A program made the position numbers and the translations under genes. Positions 18,169 to 27,340 of a stretch of 52,368 nucleotides of DNA are shown piece after piece. Numbering within the stretch: position 1 is the stretch's first letter; each line of letters starts with the position of its first letter. The notes below the pieces were generated by a model, which made no database searches, was not told the DNA's origin, and saw nothing but the letters and a program-made list of their open reading frames with translations. The DNA comes from Microbacteriaceae bacterium (GTDB taxonomy: Bacteria > Actinomycetota > Actinomycetes > Actinomycetales > Microbacteriaceae). The stretch spans positions 1 through 52,368 of the forward strand of contig JACMPQ010000020.1 in assembly GCA_014377425.1 (NCBI GenBank), given 5' to 3'.

Positions 18169-18929
18169 GCGTCCGGTCCGGTCGGCGTTGCGGGGGTCGT
18201 CGGCACACTCGCGGTAGCGGTCGCGCGCGATCCCGAGGCAGGCTTGCGCCCACGGTGAAGGGCAACAACGCCCGCGGTGAGATTGCGGTGGGCAACTCGG
18301 GTGAACCCGGCCCCGCGAATCCAACGACTCAAAGTTTCTTGGTCGGGCCAGTCGGCGATGGACTCTGAAAGATAGGCGTAGGCGACAGCATCGGAGCTGG
18401 CAATCTTGGCGATGACCGGCATCACAAACCGTGAGTAGGCCGCGTAACCGGCACGGAATACGGCGCGCGGCGGCTTGCTGAACTCGCAAATCACCAGGCG
18501 CCCGCCCGGCTTGAGCACCCGAAACATCTCGGCGAGGGCCCTCTTCGGCTCCATCACGTTGCGCAGACCAAAGGAGATGGTGACGGCGTCGAAGATCGCG
18601 TCGGCAAAGGGGAGCGCCGTGGCATCCGCTTCAATGAATTCGATCTCCGGGTGTTTCTTTCGACCGACCGCAATCATCTGCGAGGAGAAGTCAACGGCGG
18701 TGATGGTCGCGCCGCTCTTGGCGAAGGCAACCGAACTGGTGCCGGTGCCCGCGGCGATGTCGAGAATAAGCTCGCCGGTTTGCGGTGCAACGGCCTTCAC
18801 CGTGGCGTGGCGCCAGAGGGCATCGTTGCCGACGGACATGATGGCGTTGGTGCGGTCGTAGCCCGAGGCGACTTGGTCAAACATCGACGCAACCGCACCG
18901 GGTTGTTTGCTTAAATCGGCTCTGGACAC
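18165..18929 (-). CDS. menG: Demethylmenaquinone methyltransferase
   Basis: SAM-dependent C-methyltransferase of 254 residues, last step of menaquinone synthesis. The family motif VASGYDRTNAIMSVGNDALWR is near residue 20, the SAM-binding DIAAGTGTSSVAFAKSGA follows, and ISFGLRNVMEPKRALAEMFR with VLKPGGRLVICEFSKP is diagnostic for UbiE/MenG. The C-terminus has an extra Thr/Ala/Pro-rich tail of about 25 residues. Start is GTG. It is the first gene of a two-gene operon with the prenyl diphosphate synthase and is divergent from menF across about 200 bp. Confidence 0.95.
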   Translation of the reverse strand: MSRADLSKQPGAVASMFDQVASGYDRTNAIMSVGNDALWRHATVKAVAPQTGELILDIAAGTGTSSVAFAKSGATITAVDFSSQMIAVGRKKHPEIEFIEADATALPFADAIFDAVTISFGLRNVMEPKRALAEMFRVLKPGGRLVICEFSKPPRAVFRAGYAAYSRFVMPVIAKIASSDAVAYAYLSESIADWPDQETLSRWIRGAGFTRVAHRNLTAGVVALHRGRKPASGSRATATASVPTTPATPTGPDA

Positions 18930-19128
18930 GCCACGAGTCTACTTGCGACTGACCGAACGGTTGCTGCGTGCGGGCCGAATGACCGGTCTCGGCAACAACG
19001 TGCCGGAGGCCAAAATCGCGTCGGTAAATGGCCGCCACAGTGCACAATCGGGTGCCGAAGCCGGGGTCGAATGTGGGCGGTTAGCAGTACCCTCGAAAGC
19101 GTCAGGAGCCGTCGGTTAGGCTCGCATC

Positions 19129-20376
19129 GTGAAATCTTCGGACCAGCCAACACCCGTGCTGACCGCCGAAACCACAGAAGAAATCGACCCCGGCAGGCTG
19201 ATTCCGCTCCTCGACGCCGAACAACCGCTGCTCTGGATGCGCCGTGGCTTTGGTCTGGCCGGAATCGGGGTGGCCCTGCGGCTGGAATTCACCGGACCGA
19301 ACCGGATAGCCATTGCCGCCGCCACCTGGCAGAACATCGTCGGCGCAGCCCGAGTCACCGACCCGCTCGCGTTCACCGGAACGGGGCTCATTGCCTTCGG
19401 CTCCTTCGCCTTCTCAGACACCTCAGCGCTCACCAGCGTGTTGATCGTGCCCTCGCTGGTGGTGGGGCGCACGGCGGAGCGCAGCTGGGTTACCCGGATC
19501 GCGGTCGGCGAGCTACCGCCGGCCACCGTTCCTCCGCTGCGCCCGTTCGGAGCGCAGTTTCACGTGGAACTTTCGGCGGGGGCGCAGTCTGCGGCGGCCT
19601 ACCGCGACGTTGTTGAGACGGCGGTGAGCGATATCCGCAATCATCGTCTCGAAAAAGTGGTCTTGGCACGGGACATAGTGGGGCAGCTGCCGGCCGGCGC
19701 GGACCTTCGACGCGTGCTCAATGAGCTTGCGCTCGGCTACCCCGATTGCTGGACCTTCGCGGTCGACGGCTTTATCGGCTCCAGTCCGGAGACCCTCGTG
19801 ACGGTGTCGGGCGGACTCGTGACCGCGCGGGTGCTCGCCGGTAGCGCAGGGCGGGGAACGGATGCCGCCTCCGACCAGGCAGCCGCCACCGAGCTGGCGA
19901 CCTCCAGCAAAGATCTCGACGAGCACCGCTTTGCCGTGCAGAGTGTGCTCGCCTCGCTGCACCCGCACAGCCCCACCGTTACCGCGAGCGAACTGCCGTT
20001 CACCCTGCGACTGCCGAACCTGTGGCATCTCGGTAGCGACGTGGAGGGCACGCTCGTTGACGGTTCTACGGCGCTCGATTTGGTGGCGGCACTGCATCCG
20101 ACCGCTGCCGTAGCCGGAACACCCACCGCCACGGCGCTGGACTACATTTCCGACGTCGAGCCCTTCGACAGAGGTCGCTACGCCGCTCCAGTCGGGTGGA
20201 TTGCCGCAAACGGCGACGGAGAGTGGGCGGTAGCCGTGCGCTCGGCCCAGGTTGCCCGCGACGGCACGGTCACCGCCTATGCGGGCGCAGGGATCGTCGC
20301 CGACTCGGTGCCCGAGCGCGAACTGATCGAAACCCGACTCAAATTTCGGCCGATCGTTGAGGCGTTTCGGCAGTAG
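19129..20376 (+). CDS. menF: Isochorismate synthase
   Basis: Converts chorismate to isochorismate, the first step of menaquinone synthesis; 415 residues, chorismate-binding fold. Visible are the central KVVLARDIVGQLP, FIGSSPETLVTVSGG, AGSAGRGTD and the C-terminal block VAGTPTATALDYISDVEPFD followed by GWIAANGDGEWAVAVRSAQV. The start is a GTG with no strong ribosome site, in the divergent region shared with menG. A siderophore-type EntC role is less likely because all flanking genes are men genes. Confidence 0.93.
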   Translation: MKSSDQPTPVLTAETTEEIDPGRLIPLLDAEQPLLWMRRGFGLAGIGVALRLEFTGPNRIAIAAATWQNIVGAARVTDPLAFTGTGLIAFGSFAFSDTSALTSVLIVPSLVVGRTAERSWVTRIAVGELPPATVPPLRPFGAQFHVELSAGAQSAAAYRDVVETAVSDIRNHRLEKVVLARDIVGQLPAGADLRRVLNELALGYPDCWTFAVDGFIGSSPETLVTVSGGLVTARVLAGSAGRGTDAASDQAAATELATSSKDLDEHRFAVQSVLASLHPHSPTVTASELPFTLRLPNLWHLGSDVEGTLVDGSTALDLVAALHPTAAVAGTPTATALDYISDVEPFDRGRYAAPVGWIAANGDGEWAVAVRSAQVARDGTVTAYAGAGIVADSVPERELIETRLKFRPIVEAFRQ

Positions 20377-20419
20377 GAGCGGTGCGGGGGTTCGCGATGC
20401 GGGAGTCGCGGGTAAGGCC

Positions 20420-22303
20420 TCAGCGGGCGAGCGGCACTTCGATGATTGTCGTACCGTCTACAGAGCTGAGGGCCTCGTCTAGCTCACCGCGGTTGGTGGC
20501 GCGGTGATAGTTCCAGCCGTAGGCCGAAGCGAGCGACTTCACGTCTACCGCGTGCGGGGTATAAAGCACTCGGTTAATCGACTCGGCGTCGGCAGTGTGC
20601 GCCACCTCGAGACTGTCGAAGATGGTACCGCCGCCGTCGTTGCCCACGATCACCTGCAAGCGCGGTCGCCGCTCGCCGATACCGAAGAGCAATGCTCCCA
20701 CGTCGTGCAACAGGGTGAGATCGCCGAGCAGCACCCGGGTGACGCCGATCGAACCCGCGGCTTCGCTCGCCAACGCGATACCGGCAGATGTTGCAATCGT
20801 GCCGTCGATTCCGGCCAGCCCACGGTTGGCGTGCACCGTGATCTTCTTGCCCGGCAGCACCTGGTCGGCCTCGCGAATCAGCCGGGACGCACCAAAAATC
20901 AGCCGATCGTGCGGCCAGGTAACGCTCCACACTGCGGCAACCAGCATCGTGCGGGTTACCGTTTGCCGAAAGACGCCCATTTGGGCAAGGGCGAACGCAG
21001 CCTTCTCTCGTCGCACGGCCCGGTCGTCGGTTTTGGCCGCGCCGAGTGAGTTCTCACCGTGTGCATTCGCCCCGGAATCCCTAGCCTCGAAGGCCTCTGG
21101 GGCCAACGCCTCGCCCTGTGACGGCTCGTACGAGTCGCTTTGTCGATCGATCTCGGCCGCGAGAATGTTGCGACTGGTGTGCACCCAGCTTCCCAGCCAG
21201 GCCCGTTCGGCTGTGCCAATCGGATAGGTGCCAACTGGCGGGCTGCCAATCGGATGGCTGCCAACCGCAGGGCTGCCAACCGCAGGGCTGCCGCCCACTG
21301 AAACGCTCCCAACAATGTGCTGCGCCCGGTGTCCCGGGTTGTAGGCCTCAAACCCCGGGCCCCGCACGACGATTACCGCAACATCGTCGCGCTGCAGCAA
21401 CGCCGGAATCTCGCGACTCAGCGTGGGATGACCAAACACCACAACTCGGCGCACCTGCGCACCGAAGGCGTCATCACGCAACAGCTGTCGATAGGCCACG
21501 ACCAGATTCGGTCCAAAACGCGCGCCGCTACTCACCTCGGCGATCAGCGGAACCCCGAGCGCACGCGCGAATGCTTCGGCCCGACTGCCCGCACCGTGGC
21601 CGGCGATCACGATCGTGCCCGGCATCGCATCGAGCAGGAGTTCGGCGGATGCAACGGATGCAGCGGCTGCTTCGGCTGCCCCGGCAGCGATCGACCCGGC
21701 AAACACCGGTGGCACCACCCGACTGGCAGCGGATGAAAGCGGCTCCCGAAACGCGAGGTTGAGCTGCACCGGACCGGGTGCGGTCGAATAACCGGGTGCG
21801 GCCGAATGCCCGGCGGCAGCAGAAAACGCCTCCTGAGCCAACTCGGACGGATATTCGATGGCGAACCCGGCGGGAGTCGGAGCGGCAACGTCGCGCACGA
21901 AGTTCACGGCCGAACCAAACATCCCGGGCTGATCGGTGGTTTGGTTGGATCCGATGCCGCGCAGTTCGGTGGGCCGGTCGGCAGAGAGCACAATGAGCGG
22001 CACTCCGGAGTGGTGCGCTTCGAGAACGGCCGGGTGCAGATTGGCGACCGCCGTGCCCGAGGTGGTGACGATGAGCACCGGTATGCGGCTCTCCAACGCC
22101 AACCCGAGTGCCAGAAATCCGGCCACCCGTTCGTCAATGCGCACCGAAAGTTCGATGAGTCCTGCCCGCTCGAATTGCGCGGCGGCCAGTGCCAACGCCT
22201 GAGACCGAGCGCCGGGGCAGAGCACCACGTGGCGTACTCCGAGGGTCACAAACGCGCCGAGCAGTTCCACCGAAAAGTCGGTGGCCGGGCTTGACTGCGA
22301 CAT
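20420..22303 (-). CDS. menD: SEPHCHC synthase (thiamine-diphosphate enzyme), with repeat insertion
   Basis: 2-Succinyl-5-enolpyruvyl-6-hydroxy-3-cyclohexene-1-carboxylate synthase, 627 residues, the ThDP-dependent second step of menaquinone synthesis. The N-terminus ELLGAFVTLGVRHVVLCPGARS is diagnostic. LIVTTSGTAVANLHPAVLEA, LSADRPTELRGIGSNQTTDQ and the C-terminal ANRGLAGIDGTIATSAGIAL, GDLTLLHDVGAL and VIVGNDGGGTIFDSLE follow. It is longer than the usual 540-590 residues because of a repeat of the type V/I-G-S/T-x-A/P between residues about 338 and 363, in the middle-domain region. It starts directly after the stop of the small membrane-protein gene (TAG-ATG). Confidence 0.95.
   Translation of the reverse strand: MSQSSPATDFSVELLGAFVTLGVRHVVLCPGARSQALALAAAQFERAGLIELSVRIDERVAGFLALGLALESRIPVLIVTTSGTAVANLHPAVLEAHHSGVPLIVLSADRPTELRGIGSNQTTDQPGMFGSAVNFVRDVAAPTPAGFAIEYPSELAQEAFSAAAGHSAAPGYSTAPGPVQLNLAFREPLSSAASRVVPPVFAGSIAAGAAEAAAASVASAELLLDAMPGTIVIAGHGAGSRAEAFARALGVPLIAEVSSGARFGPNLVVAYRQLLRDDAFGAQVRRVVVFGHPTLSREIPALLQRDDVAVIVVRGPGFEAYNPGHRAQHIVGSVSVGGSPAVGSPAVGSHPIGSPPVGTYPIGTAERAWLGSWVHTSRNILAAEIDRQSDSYEPSQGEALAPEAFEARDSGANAHGENSLGAAKTDDRAVRREKAAFALAQMGVFRQTVTRTMLVAAVWSVTWPHDRLIFGASRLIREADQVLPGKKITVHANRGLAGIDGTIATSAGIALASEAAGSIGVTRVLLGDLTLLHDVGALLFGIGERRPRLQVIVGNDGGGTIFDSLEVAHTADAESINRVLYTPHAVDVKSLASAYGWNYHRATNRGELDEALSSVDGTTIIEVPLAR
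21214..21288. repeat. 15-bp tandem repeat inside menD
   Basis: Five copies of a 15-bp unit (TGCCAACCGCAGGGC and variants TGCCAATCGGATGGC, TGCCAACTGGCGGGC). Fifteen bases keep the frame, giving a five-residue protein repeat. Two adjacent copies are identical. Confidence 0.9.
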
Positions 22304-22639
22304 CTACTCTTTTTTGCCGGCGTCGTCGTCTAGGTCAGCGATCTCTTTCTCGAGACGCTGGATGCGACGCTCCTGCTCCTTTTGCGAACCGAGTCCACGC
22401 AAAAAATCGGGGTCATCGTCCGGCGCCATCGGGCGACGCGCGTTGGATTTTGAACCACGGTCCTTGCCGAGGGTAAACCAGAGAACCACGCCGAGTACCG
22501 GTAGCAGCAGGATGATGAAGAACCAAGCGATTCGCGGAACACCGCGCACGCGACGTTTGTTTGTCATGAGCGCGTCAACTGCGCCATAAACCATGAGGGC
22601 AAGAATGATGACGCCCCCGACGATATATACCTTGGGCAT
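22304..22639 (-). CDS. Small membrane protein with PLDc_N domain
   Basis: A 111-residue protein with two membrane helices, about residues 5-24 and 36-57, the second in the pattern IAWFFIILLLPVLGVVLWFTLGK, the PLDc_N (phospholipase D-nuclease N-terminal) module found alone in many actinobacteria. The C-terminal part is charged, with a heptad-like stretch QEQERRIQRLEKEIADLDDD that may coil. Function unknown. It directly precedes menD with no gap, so the two are cotranscribed, but a role in quinone synthesis is not known. The catalytic HKD domains of phospholipase D are absent. Confidence 0.85.
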   Translation of the reverse strand: MPKVYIVGGVIILALMVYGAVDALMTNKRRVRGVPRIAWFFIILLLPVLGVVLWFTLGKDRGSKSNARRPMAPDDDPDFLRGLGSQKEQERRIQRLEKEIADLDDDAGKKE

Positions 22640-22728
22640 AGCCTGATTCTAAACCTCCCTGCTGCATGAGGCCTGCGTCGGAAGGCCCGCCGGAGGTGCC
22701 CGGAGGGCCCGCGCCTAAACTAGGAATC

Positions 22729-23043
22729 GTGAAAACGTCGCGTCGCTGGATTTTGTATTCGTTGTTGAGGGTCGGCATCTTCGCCGCCATCCTCGCGCTG
22801 TTGCTGGCCCTGAAGGTCGAACCGTGGATGGCCGCGGTCGTGGCTGCCGTGGTGGGGCTGTGCGTGTCATACATTTTCTTCCGACCACAGCGAGACGCCC
22901 TCGCCCTCAGCGTGGCGAGATTCCGCCAGAGCGAGAAGCGGGATGCCGACAGCGATGCCGAAAACGCCGCGCTGGATCTGCGGGAGACGGCTACCGCGCC
23001 GCTAAAAAGCGAGGGCAGCGGCGAGGCCCACCCCGAAAATTAG
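22729..23043 (+). CDS. DUF4229 small membrane protein
   Basis: A 104-residue protein with two hydrophobic helices at about residues 9-26 and 31-50, starting MKTSRRWILYSLLRVGIFAA. It fits the actinobacterial DUF4229 family, of unknown function, which is habitually next to men genes. The GTG at 22729 was chosen because the upstream part of the frame (from 22666) encodes a Pro/Gly-rich stretch unlike the family. Its 3' end overlaps the convergent menA gene by 42 bases, an unusually long antiparallel overlap. Confidence 0.8.
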   Translation: MKTSRRWILYSLLRVGIFAAILALLLALKVEPWMAAVVAAVVGLCVSYIFFRPQRDALALSVARFRQSEKRDADSDAENAALDLRETATAPLKSEGSGEAHPEN

Positions 23044-24024
23044 TGCGGTGAGGCTGGTGAGCTTCAGTACCAGAATGAACTCGGCCGGCGTTTTTCCGGT
23101 GAGGGTGATGATCACGGCGGGAATAGCTGCCAGCAGCGCGAAAAAGACGTAGTTTGCGTTCGGGTAAAGCACACCGAAACCGGCGAGCGCCACAAACGGC
23201 AAGAGCGTGAAGACGCTGAACAGAATGCGCGACGGCCAGTTGCCGACCAGCACGGCTAGGGTCCGCTTTTTCGCGAATTTGTCTTGCTGCGCATCGCGGA
23301 TGTTGTTGACCATAAGCACCGCGCAGGCCAGCAGCCCGATCGCCACCGCAGCGACCCACGCTTCGACGTTCACCGTTTTGACCTGAACAAACATCGTGCC
23401 GACCGTGGCCACGAGGCCGAAGAACAGGAACACGAACACCTCACCGAGTGCGTAATACCCGTACGGGTGCTTTCCTCCGGTATAGAAGTACGCGGCCACG
23501 ATGCAGGCGACACCCACAATAATCAGCCAGGGGAAACCACTGAGAACGCTCACGACCGCTCCGGCGATCCCGGCCAAGGCAAAAAAGACCAGGGCAACGG
23601 TCAAGACGGAGCGCGCGCTGGCAGCCCCGGAGCCGGTCAGCCGAGACGGCCCGACCCGATAGGCGTCGGTGCCGCGGATGCCGTCGGAATAGTCGTTGGC
23701 GTAGTTGACGCCGATCTGAAGGCCCACGGCCACGGCGAGGCACAGCAGCGCTCGTACCCAGTGCCAGCCCGCGGAATGGTCGGCGAGGTAGGCCGCTCCG
23801 GTGCCGAGCGCTACCGGGGCGATGGCGAGCGGGAGGGTGCGCAGTCTGGCGCCACCGATCCAGTCACGGGCGGTGGCCTTCGGGGTCTTTCCCGCCTTCG
23901 GCGGCCGACCCCCGGGTCGTCCCGAGCGCGCATCACCCCTCGGCTTCGGTGTTGCCGACCCGGTGTCTGCTGCGGGTCCGCGCGCGTTGGTCGGACGGGA
24001 AGCGGAAGTGTTGGAAATAGCCAC
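23002..24024 (-). CDS. menA: 1,4-Dihydroxy-2-naphthoate polyprenyltransferase
   Basis: Integral membrane UbiA-family prenyltransferase, 340 residues, attaching the polyprenyl tail to DHNA. The diphosphate-binding motif is NYANDYSDGIRGTDAYRVGP and is preceded by the WIGGARLRTLPLAIAPVALG entry that typifies MenA. Eight or nine hydrophobic segments follow. The first 50 residues are a basic, Pro/Gly-rich extension that may be partly untranslated if an internal start is used. It is 28 bases upstream of the next minus-strand gene's end (menE), and its 3' end overlaps the DUF4229 gene. Confidence 0.94.
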   Translation of the reverse strand: MAISNTSASRPTNARGPAADTGSATPKPRGDARSGRPGGRPPKAGKTPKATARDWIGGARLRTLPLAIAPVALGTGAAYLADHSAGWHWVRALLCLAVAVGLQIGVNYANDYSDGIRGTDAYRVGPSRLTGSGAASARSVLTVALVFFALAGIAGAVVSVLSGFPWLIIVGVACIVAAYFYTGGKHPYGYYALGEVFVFLFFGLVATVGTMFVQVKTVNVEAWVAAVAIGLLACAVLMVNNIRDAQQDKFAKKRTLAVLVGNWPSRILFSVFTLLPFVALAGFGVLYPNANYVFFALLAAIPAVIITLTGKTPAEFILVLKLTSLTALIFGVGLAAALAF

Positions 24025-24051
24025 TCGTTGAGTCTAGTTTGGAGCGAAAGT

Positions 24052-25299
24052 TCAGCCGCTGATGAGCGCCCGCACGGCCAGCCGATCCGGTTTGCCACTG
24101 GCCAGCCGGGGAATCTGGGGCACAACGACAAAGCGAGCGGGGGCAGCCGCACGACCGAGGGCAGTAACGAGAGCTGCGCTAACGGTTTCGAGGGTCGCGG
24201 CGGTGTGACTCACGGCAGCGGTCGCAGCAGCCTCGATCTCGGTCGCGGTCTCGTATGTCGCGGCCGCGGCGACGGCGCCGACGACGACAATCCGTTCGCC
24301 CCACTCCGGGTCGGGCTGAGAAAGCGCCACGGCATCGCAGAGCCCGGGCAGCTCGCCCAATACCCGCTCGACGGCATCCAGTGAGACCTTGATCCCGCCG
24401 GAGATGATGACCCGGTCGAGGCGTCCGATAATCGACAGGGTTCCGTCAACGAGCAGCTCACCGCCGTCGCCGGTGCGGTACCACCGCTCACCGCCTTCGT
24501 CGATTACAAAACTCGCCGTTGTGCGCTGCGCATCGCCCAGATAGCCCTCGGCGAGTATTGCGCCACTCAGCTCGATTTGGCCGTCACGGATGCGGGCGGC
24601 GACCCCCTGCAGCATCCGTCCGTCGTAAACGCATCCTCCCGCCGTCTCGCTCGAACCGTAGCTGCGCGTCAGGGCGAGTCCGAGCGCTACGGCACGGGCC
24701 AGCAGCGCGGGCGGTGTGGACTGGCCTCCAACCAGAATGCCGTCGAACCGACGCAGGGCTGCCGCCGTCGCGCTTTCCGCCTCGGCGGCGCTCACCAGTC
24801 GCGCCAATTGCACCGGAACCACCGAGGTGTAGTGGCGCAGCGTGCGGTCCATGCCCGCGGCGGTTTGAATAAAGCGTTCCGCGGTGAAGGTGCCCCCGGC
24901 GAGCACGACCGGCGAGCTGTCGGCGGCAATCGAGCGCACTAACACGTTGAGCCCTGCGATGTAGTGCAGCGGAAGGGCCAGCAACCACTGACCCGGCCCG
25001 CCGAGAGCGCTGTCGGATGCGGCGGCACTCGCCAACAGCGCATTCGCACTCAGCATCACGCGCTTGGGTGCCCCCGACGATCCGCTGGTTTCGACCACCA
25101 GGGCCACTCGCCGGGGCACCTCTGCCGGAAGGCTGAACTCTGTAAAAAGTCCAGTCCCTCGCGGGCGCCCGCCCGAATTCATTCCCGCAGCGGGCAAGAT
25201 CGCCGGGCCGTCGCCACTGAGTGCGGCGCGCAACGCCGTGAAGACGACCTCGGAATCGGCCGAATCGGTGGCACGGAGGGACAGCAGCGGGCGCGTCAT
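24052..25299 (-). CDS. menE: o-Succinylbenzoate-CoA ligase
   Basis: AMP-forming ligase of 415 residues that activates o-succinylbenzoate with CoA. Motifs are VVETSGSSGAPKRVMLS (P-loop-like), RSYGSSETAGGCVYDG, RWYRTGDGGELL, IIGRLDRVIISGGIKVS and a C-terminal LASGKPDRLAVRAL with the catalytic lysine. It is shorter than typical 450-550-residue MenE but is within the actinobacterial range. The ATG at 25297-25299 lies four bases after the menB stop; the longer frame upstream runs through menB out of phase and is spurious. Cotranscribed with menB and probably menA. Confidence 0.93.
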   Translation of the reverse strand: MTRPLLSLRATDSADSEVVFTALRAALSGDGPAILPAAGMNSGGRPRGTGLFTEFSLPAEVPRRVALVVETSGSSGAPKRVMLSANALLASAAASDSALGGPGQWLLALPLHYIAGLNVLVRSIAADSSPVVLAGGTFTAERFIQTAAGMDRTLRHYTSVVPVQLARLVSAAEAESATAAALRRFDGILVGGQSTPPALLARAVALGLALTRSYGSSETAGGCVYDGRMLQGVAARIRDGQIELSGAILAEGYLGDAQRTTASFVIDEGGERWYRTGDGGELLVDGTLSIIGRLDRVIISGGIKVSLDAVERVLGELPGLCDAVALSQPDPEWGERIVVVGAVAAAATYETATEIEAAATAAVSHTAATLETVSAALVTALGRAAAPARFVVVPQIPRLASGKPDRLAVRALISG

Positions 25300-25303
25300 C
25301 CGG

Positions 25304-26212
25304 CTAAAACTGCCAGGGGTAGGGCGACCAGTCCGGTTCGCGCTTCTCAAGGAAGGCGTCGCGGCCCTCGACCGCTTCGTCGGTGCCGTAGGCAAGGCGG
25401 GTGGCTTCGCCGGCGAAGACCTGTTGGCCCACCATGCCGTCGTCGACGGCGTTGAACGCAAACTTGAGCATGCGAATGGCCGTCGGTGACTTGGTAAGGA
25501 TTTCGTTCGCCCATTCGTAGGCGGTGGTCTCGAGGTCGGCGTGAGGCACCACGGCGTTAATCGCCCCGGTATCGAGGGCGCGCTGCGCATCGTATTCCCG
25601 GGCGAGGAAGAACACCTCGCGGGCAAACTTTTGCCCCACCTGGCGGGCGAAGTAGGCGCTGCCGTAGCCGGCGTCGAAGGAGCCGACGTCGGCATCCGTC
25701 TGCTTGAATTTTCCGTGCTCGCGGCTCGCGATCGAGAGGTCGCAGACCACGTGCAGGGAGTGTCCACCGCCGGCCGCCCAGCCTGGGATGACGGCAATCA
25801 CCACTTTCGGCATGAAGCGAATGAGCCGCTGTACTTCGAGAATGTGCAGGCGTCCGGTGCTCGCCGGTGCTGGCGCTCCTTCGGGCGCCGCCCCCTCGTA
25901 CTGATACCCGTTGCGGCCGCGGATGCGCTGGTCGCCACCCGAGCAGAAGGCCCAGCCGCCGTCCTTGGCACTCGGTCCGTTGCCGGTGAGGAGCACCACC
26001 CCGATGCGGGAATTTTGCCGGGCATCGTCGAGCACCGTGTACAGCTCGTCAACGGTATGCGGCCGAAAGGCGTTTCGCACTTCGGGTCGGTTGAAGGCGA
26101 TGCGCGCTACCCGACCGGTGGTGTCGTGGTGGTAGGTGACATCGGTGAGGTCGGTGTGGCCGGCAACCGGCTGCCACACACGGGCGTCGAACAGTTCAGA
26201 AACCTCGGGCAT
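25304..26212 (-). CDS. menB: 1,4-Dihydroxy-2-naphthoyl-CoA synthase
   Basis: Crotonase-fold enzyme of 302 residues closing the second ring in menaquinone synthesis. The sequence shows VTYHHDTTGRVARIAFNRPEVRNAFRP, the oxyanion-hole segment WAFCSGGDQRIRGR, AVIPGWAAGGGHSLHVVCDL, and the MenB-specific DVGSFDAGYGSAYFARQVG. The C-terminal EGRDAFLEKREPDWSPYPW completes it at the usual length. First gene of menB-menE-menA, divergent from menC. Confidence 0.96.
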   Translation of the reverse strand: MPEVSELFDARVWQPVAGHTDLTDVTYHHDTTGRVARIAFNRPEVRNAFRPHTVDELYTVLDDARQNSRIGVVLLTGNGPSAKDGGWAFCSGGDQRIRGRNGYQYEGAAPEGAPAPASTGRLHILEVQRLIRFMPKVVIAVIPGWAAGGGHSLHVVCDLSIASREHGKFKQTDADVGSFDAGYGSAYFARQVGQKFAREVFFLAREYDAQRALDTGAINAVVPHADLETTAYEWANEILTKSPTAIRMLKFAFNAVDDGMVGQQVFAGEATRLAYGTDEAVEGRDAFLEKREPDWSPYPWQF

Positions 26213-26316
26213 GGCCCCAGTTTAGAGACGGTGGGCGTCGCAGAGCTGCGGAGCGTGGTACCGGTGACCCCGCGCCGATATCGCCATTCGGGGGACGTTG
26301 GGGCCAGACTGGTGCG

Positions 26317-27312
26317 ATGCTGCCGCCGATGACCGACCTGACCGAAACGGCGCGCGTCGTCGCCCTCCCGCTGCGCCAGAAATTTCGGGGCATTACCACC
26401 CGAGAGGCCCTGGTGTTTCGAGGTCCGGAAGGGTGGAGCGAGTTCTCACCGTTTCTGGAATACGATGATTGTGAAGCCTCCCTCTGGCTGGCTGCGGCGA
26501 TCGAGTTCGCCTTTGAGCCGACGCCCACGGCCCTGCGGGATCGCATCCCGGTGAATGCCACCCTTCCCGCCGTCTCCCCCGATCAGGTCGCCACCGTTCT
26601 CGACGCTTTCCCCGGCTGTCGCACCGTCAAGGTGAAGGTGGCCGATATTGGCCAGCAGTTGAGTGACGACGTGGCCCGCGTGGCTGCGGTGCGCGCTTAC
26701 CTCGGGCCCGAAGGGCGCATCCGAATTGACGCCAACGCCAACTGGAATGTGGATGAGGCTGAGCACGCCATTCACGCTCTAGCCGGCTTCGACCTTGAAT
26801 ACGTCGAACAGCCCTGCGCCTCCATCGACGAACTCGCCGAGATTCGAGAGCGGGTGAAGTACATGCTCATTCCGATCGCTGCGGATGAAAGCGTACGACG
26901 TGTCACCGACCCGTTGGACGTTGCGCGAGCCGGAGCCGCAGACCTACTGGTTCTGAAAGCGCAGCCGCTCGGTGGGATTCGGGCAAGCCTTGCCATTGCC
27001 ACCGCGGCCGGGCTGCCGGTGGTGGTGTCCAGTGCCCTCGACACCTCGATCGGTCTCGCCCTCGGCGCCCACCTGGCCGCAGCCCTGCCCACCCTCGAGT
27101 TTGATTGCGGGCTCGGTACGGCAGCGCTGTTAGCAGCAGATGTGTGCCGCAGCCCGCTGCTTCCCGTCGATGGGTACATTCCGGTGTGGCGTCCGAATGT
27201 CGACCCGGAACTGCTCCACCAGAACGCGGTCTCCCCGGAGCGAACCGCCTGGTGGCTGGCCCGGCTCGAGCGGTGCCACGAGCTGCTGGCAGCCGAACAC
27301 GGCGTGAACTGA
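26317..27312 (+). CDS. menC: o-Succinylbenzoate synthase
   Basis: Enolase-superfamily dehydratase of 331 residues forming o-succinylbenzoate. Catalytic residues are present: the KVKV lysines in CRTVKVKVADIG, the metal ligands in RIRIDANANWN, YVEQPC and IAADESVRRVTD, and Lys in LLVLKAQPLGG. The start could be the ATG at 26317 or the one at 26329; neither has a clear ribosome site. It is divergent from menB over about 100 bp and is followed by a short hairpin overlapping the end of ccsB. Confidence 0.93.
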   Translation: MLPPMTDLTETARVVALPLRQKFRGITTREALVFRGPEGWSEFSPFLEYDDCEASLWLAAAIEFAFEPTPTALRDRIPVNATLPAVSPDQVATVLDAFPGCRTVKVKVADIGQQLSDDVARVAAVRAYLGPEGRIRIDANANWNVDEAEHAIHALAGFDLEYVEQPCASIDELAEIRERVKYMLIPIAADESVRRVTDPLDVARAGAADLLVLKAQPLGGIRASLAIATAAGLPVVVSSALDTSIGLALGAHLAAALPTLEFDCGLGTAALLAADVCRSPLLPVDGYIPVWRPNVDPELLHQNAVSPERTAWWLARLERCHELLAAEHGVN

Positions 27313-27320
27313 GGCTTCCC

Positions 27321-27340
27321 GCCTACAGTCCGCTGTAGGC
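27321..27340. terminator. Hairpin between convergent menC and ccsB
   Basis: GCCTACAG and CTGTAGGC form a perfect 8-bp stem around TCCG, nine bases after the menC stop. It includes the last codons and stop of ccsB. No T run follows, so it is a modest terminator at best. Confidence 0.45.

Noticed and set aside
24052-25797. A fused MenB-MenE protein or a 581-residue MenE
   Set aside because: The extra N-terminal 166 residues are an out-of-phase reading of menB; the true menE start is the ATG at 25297-25299.
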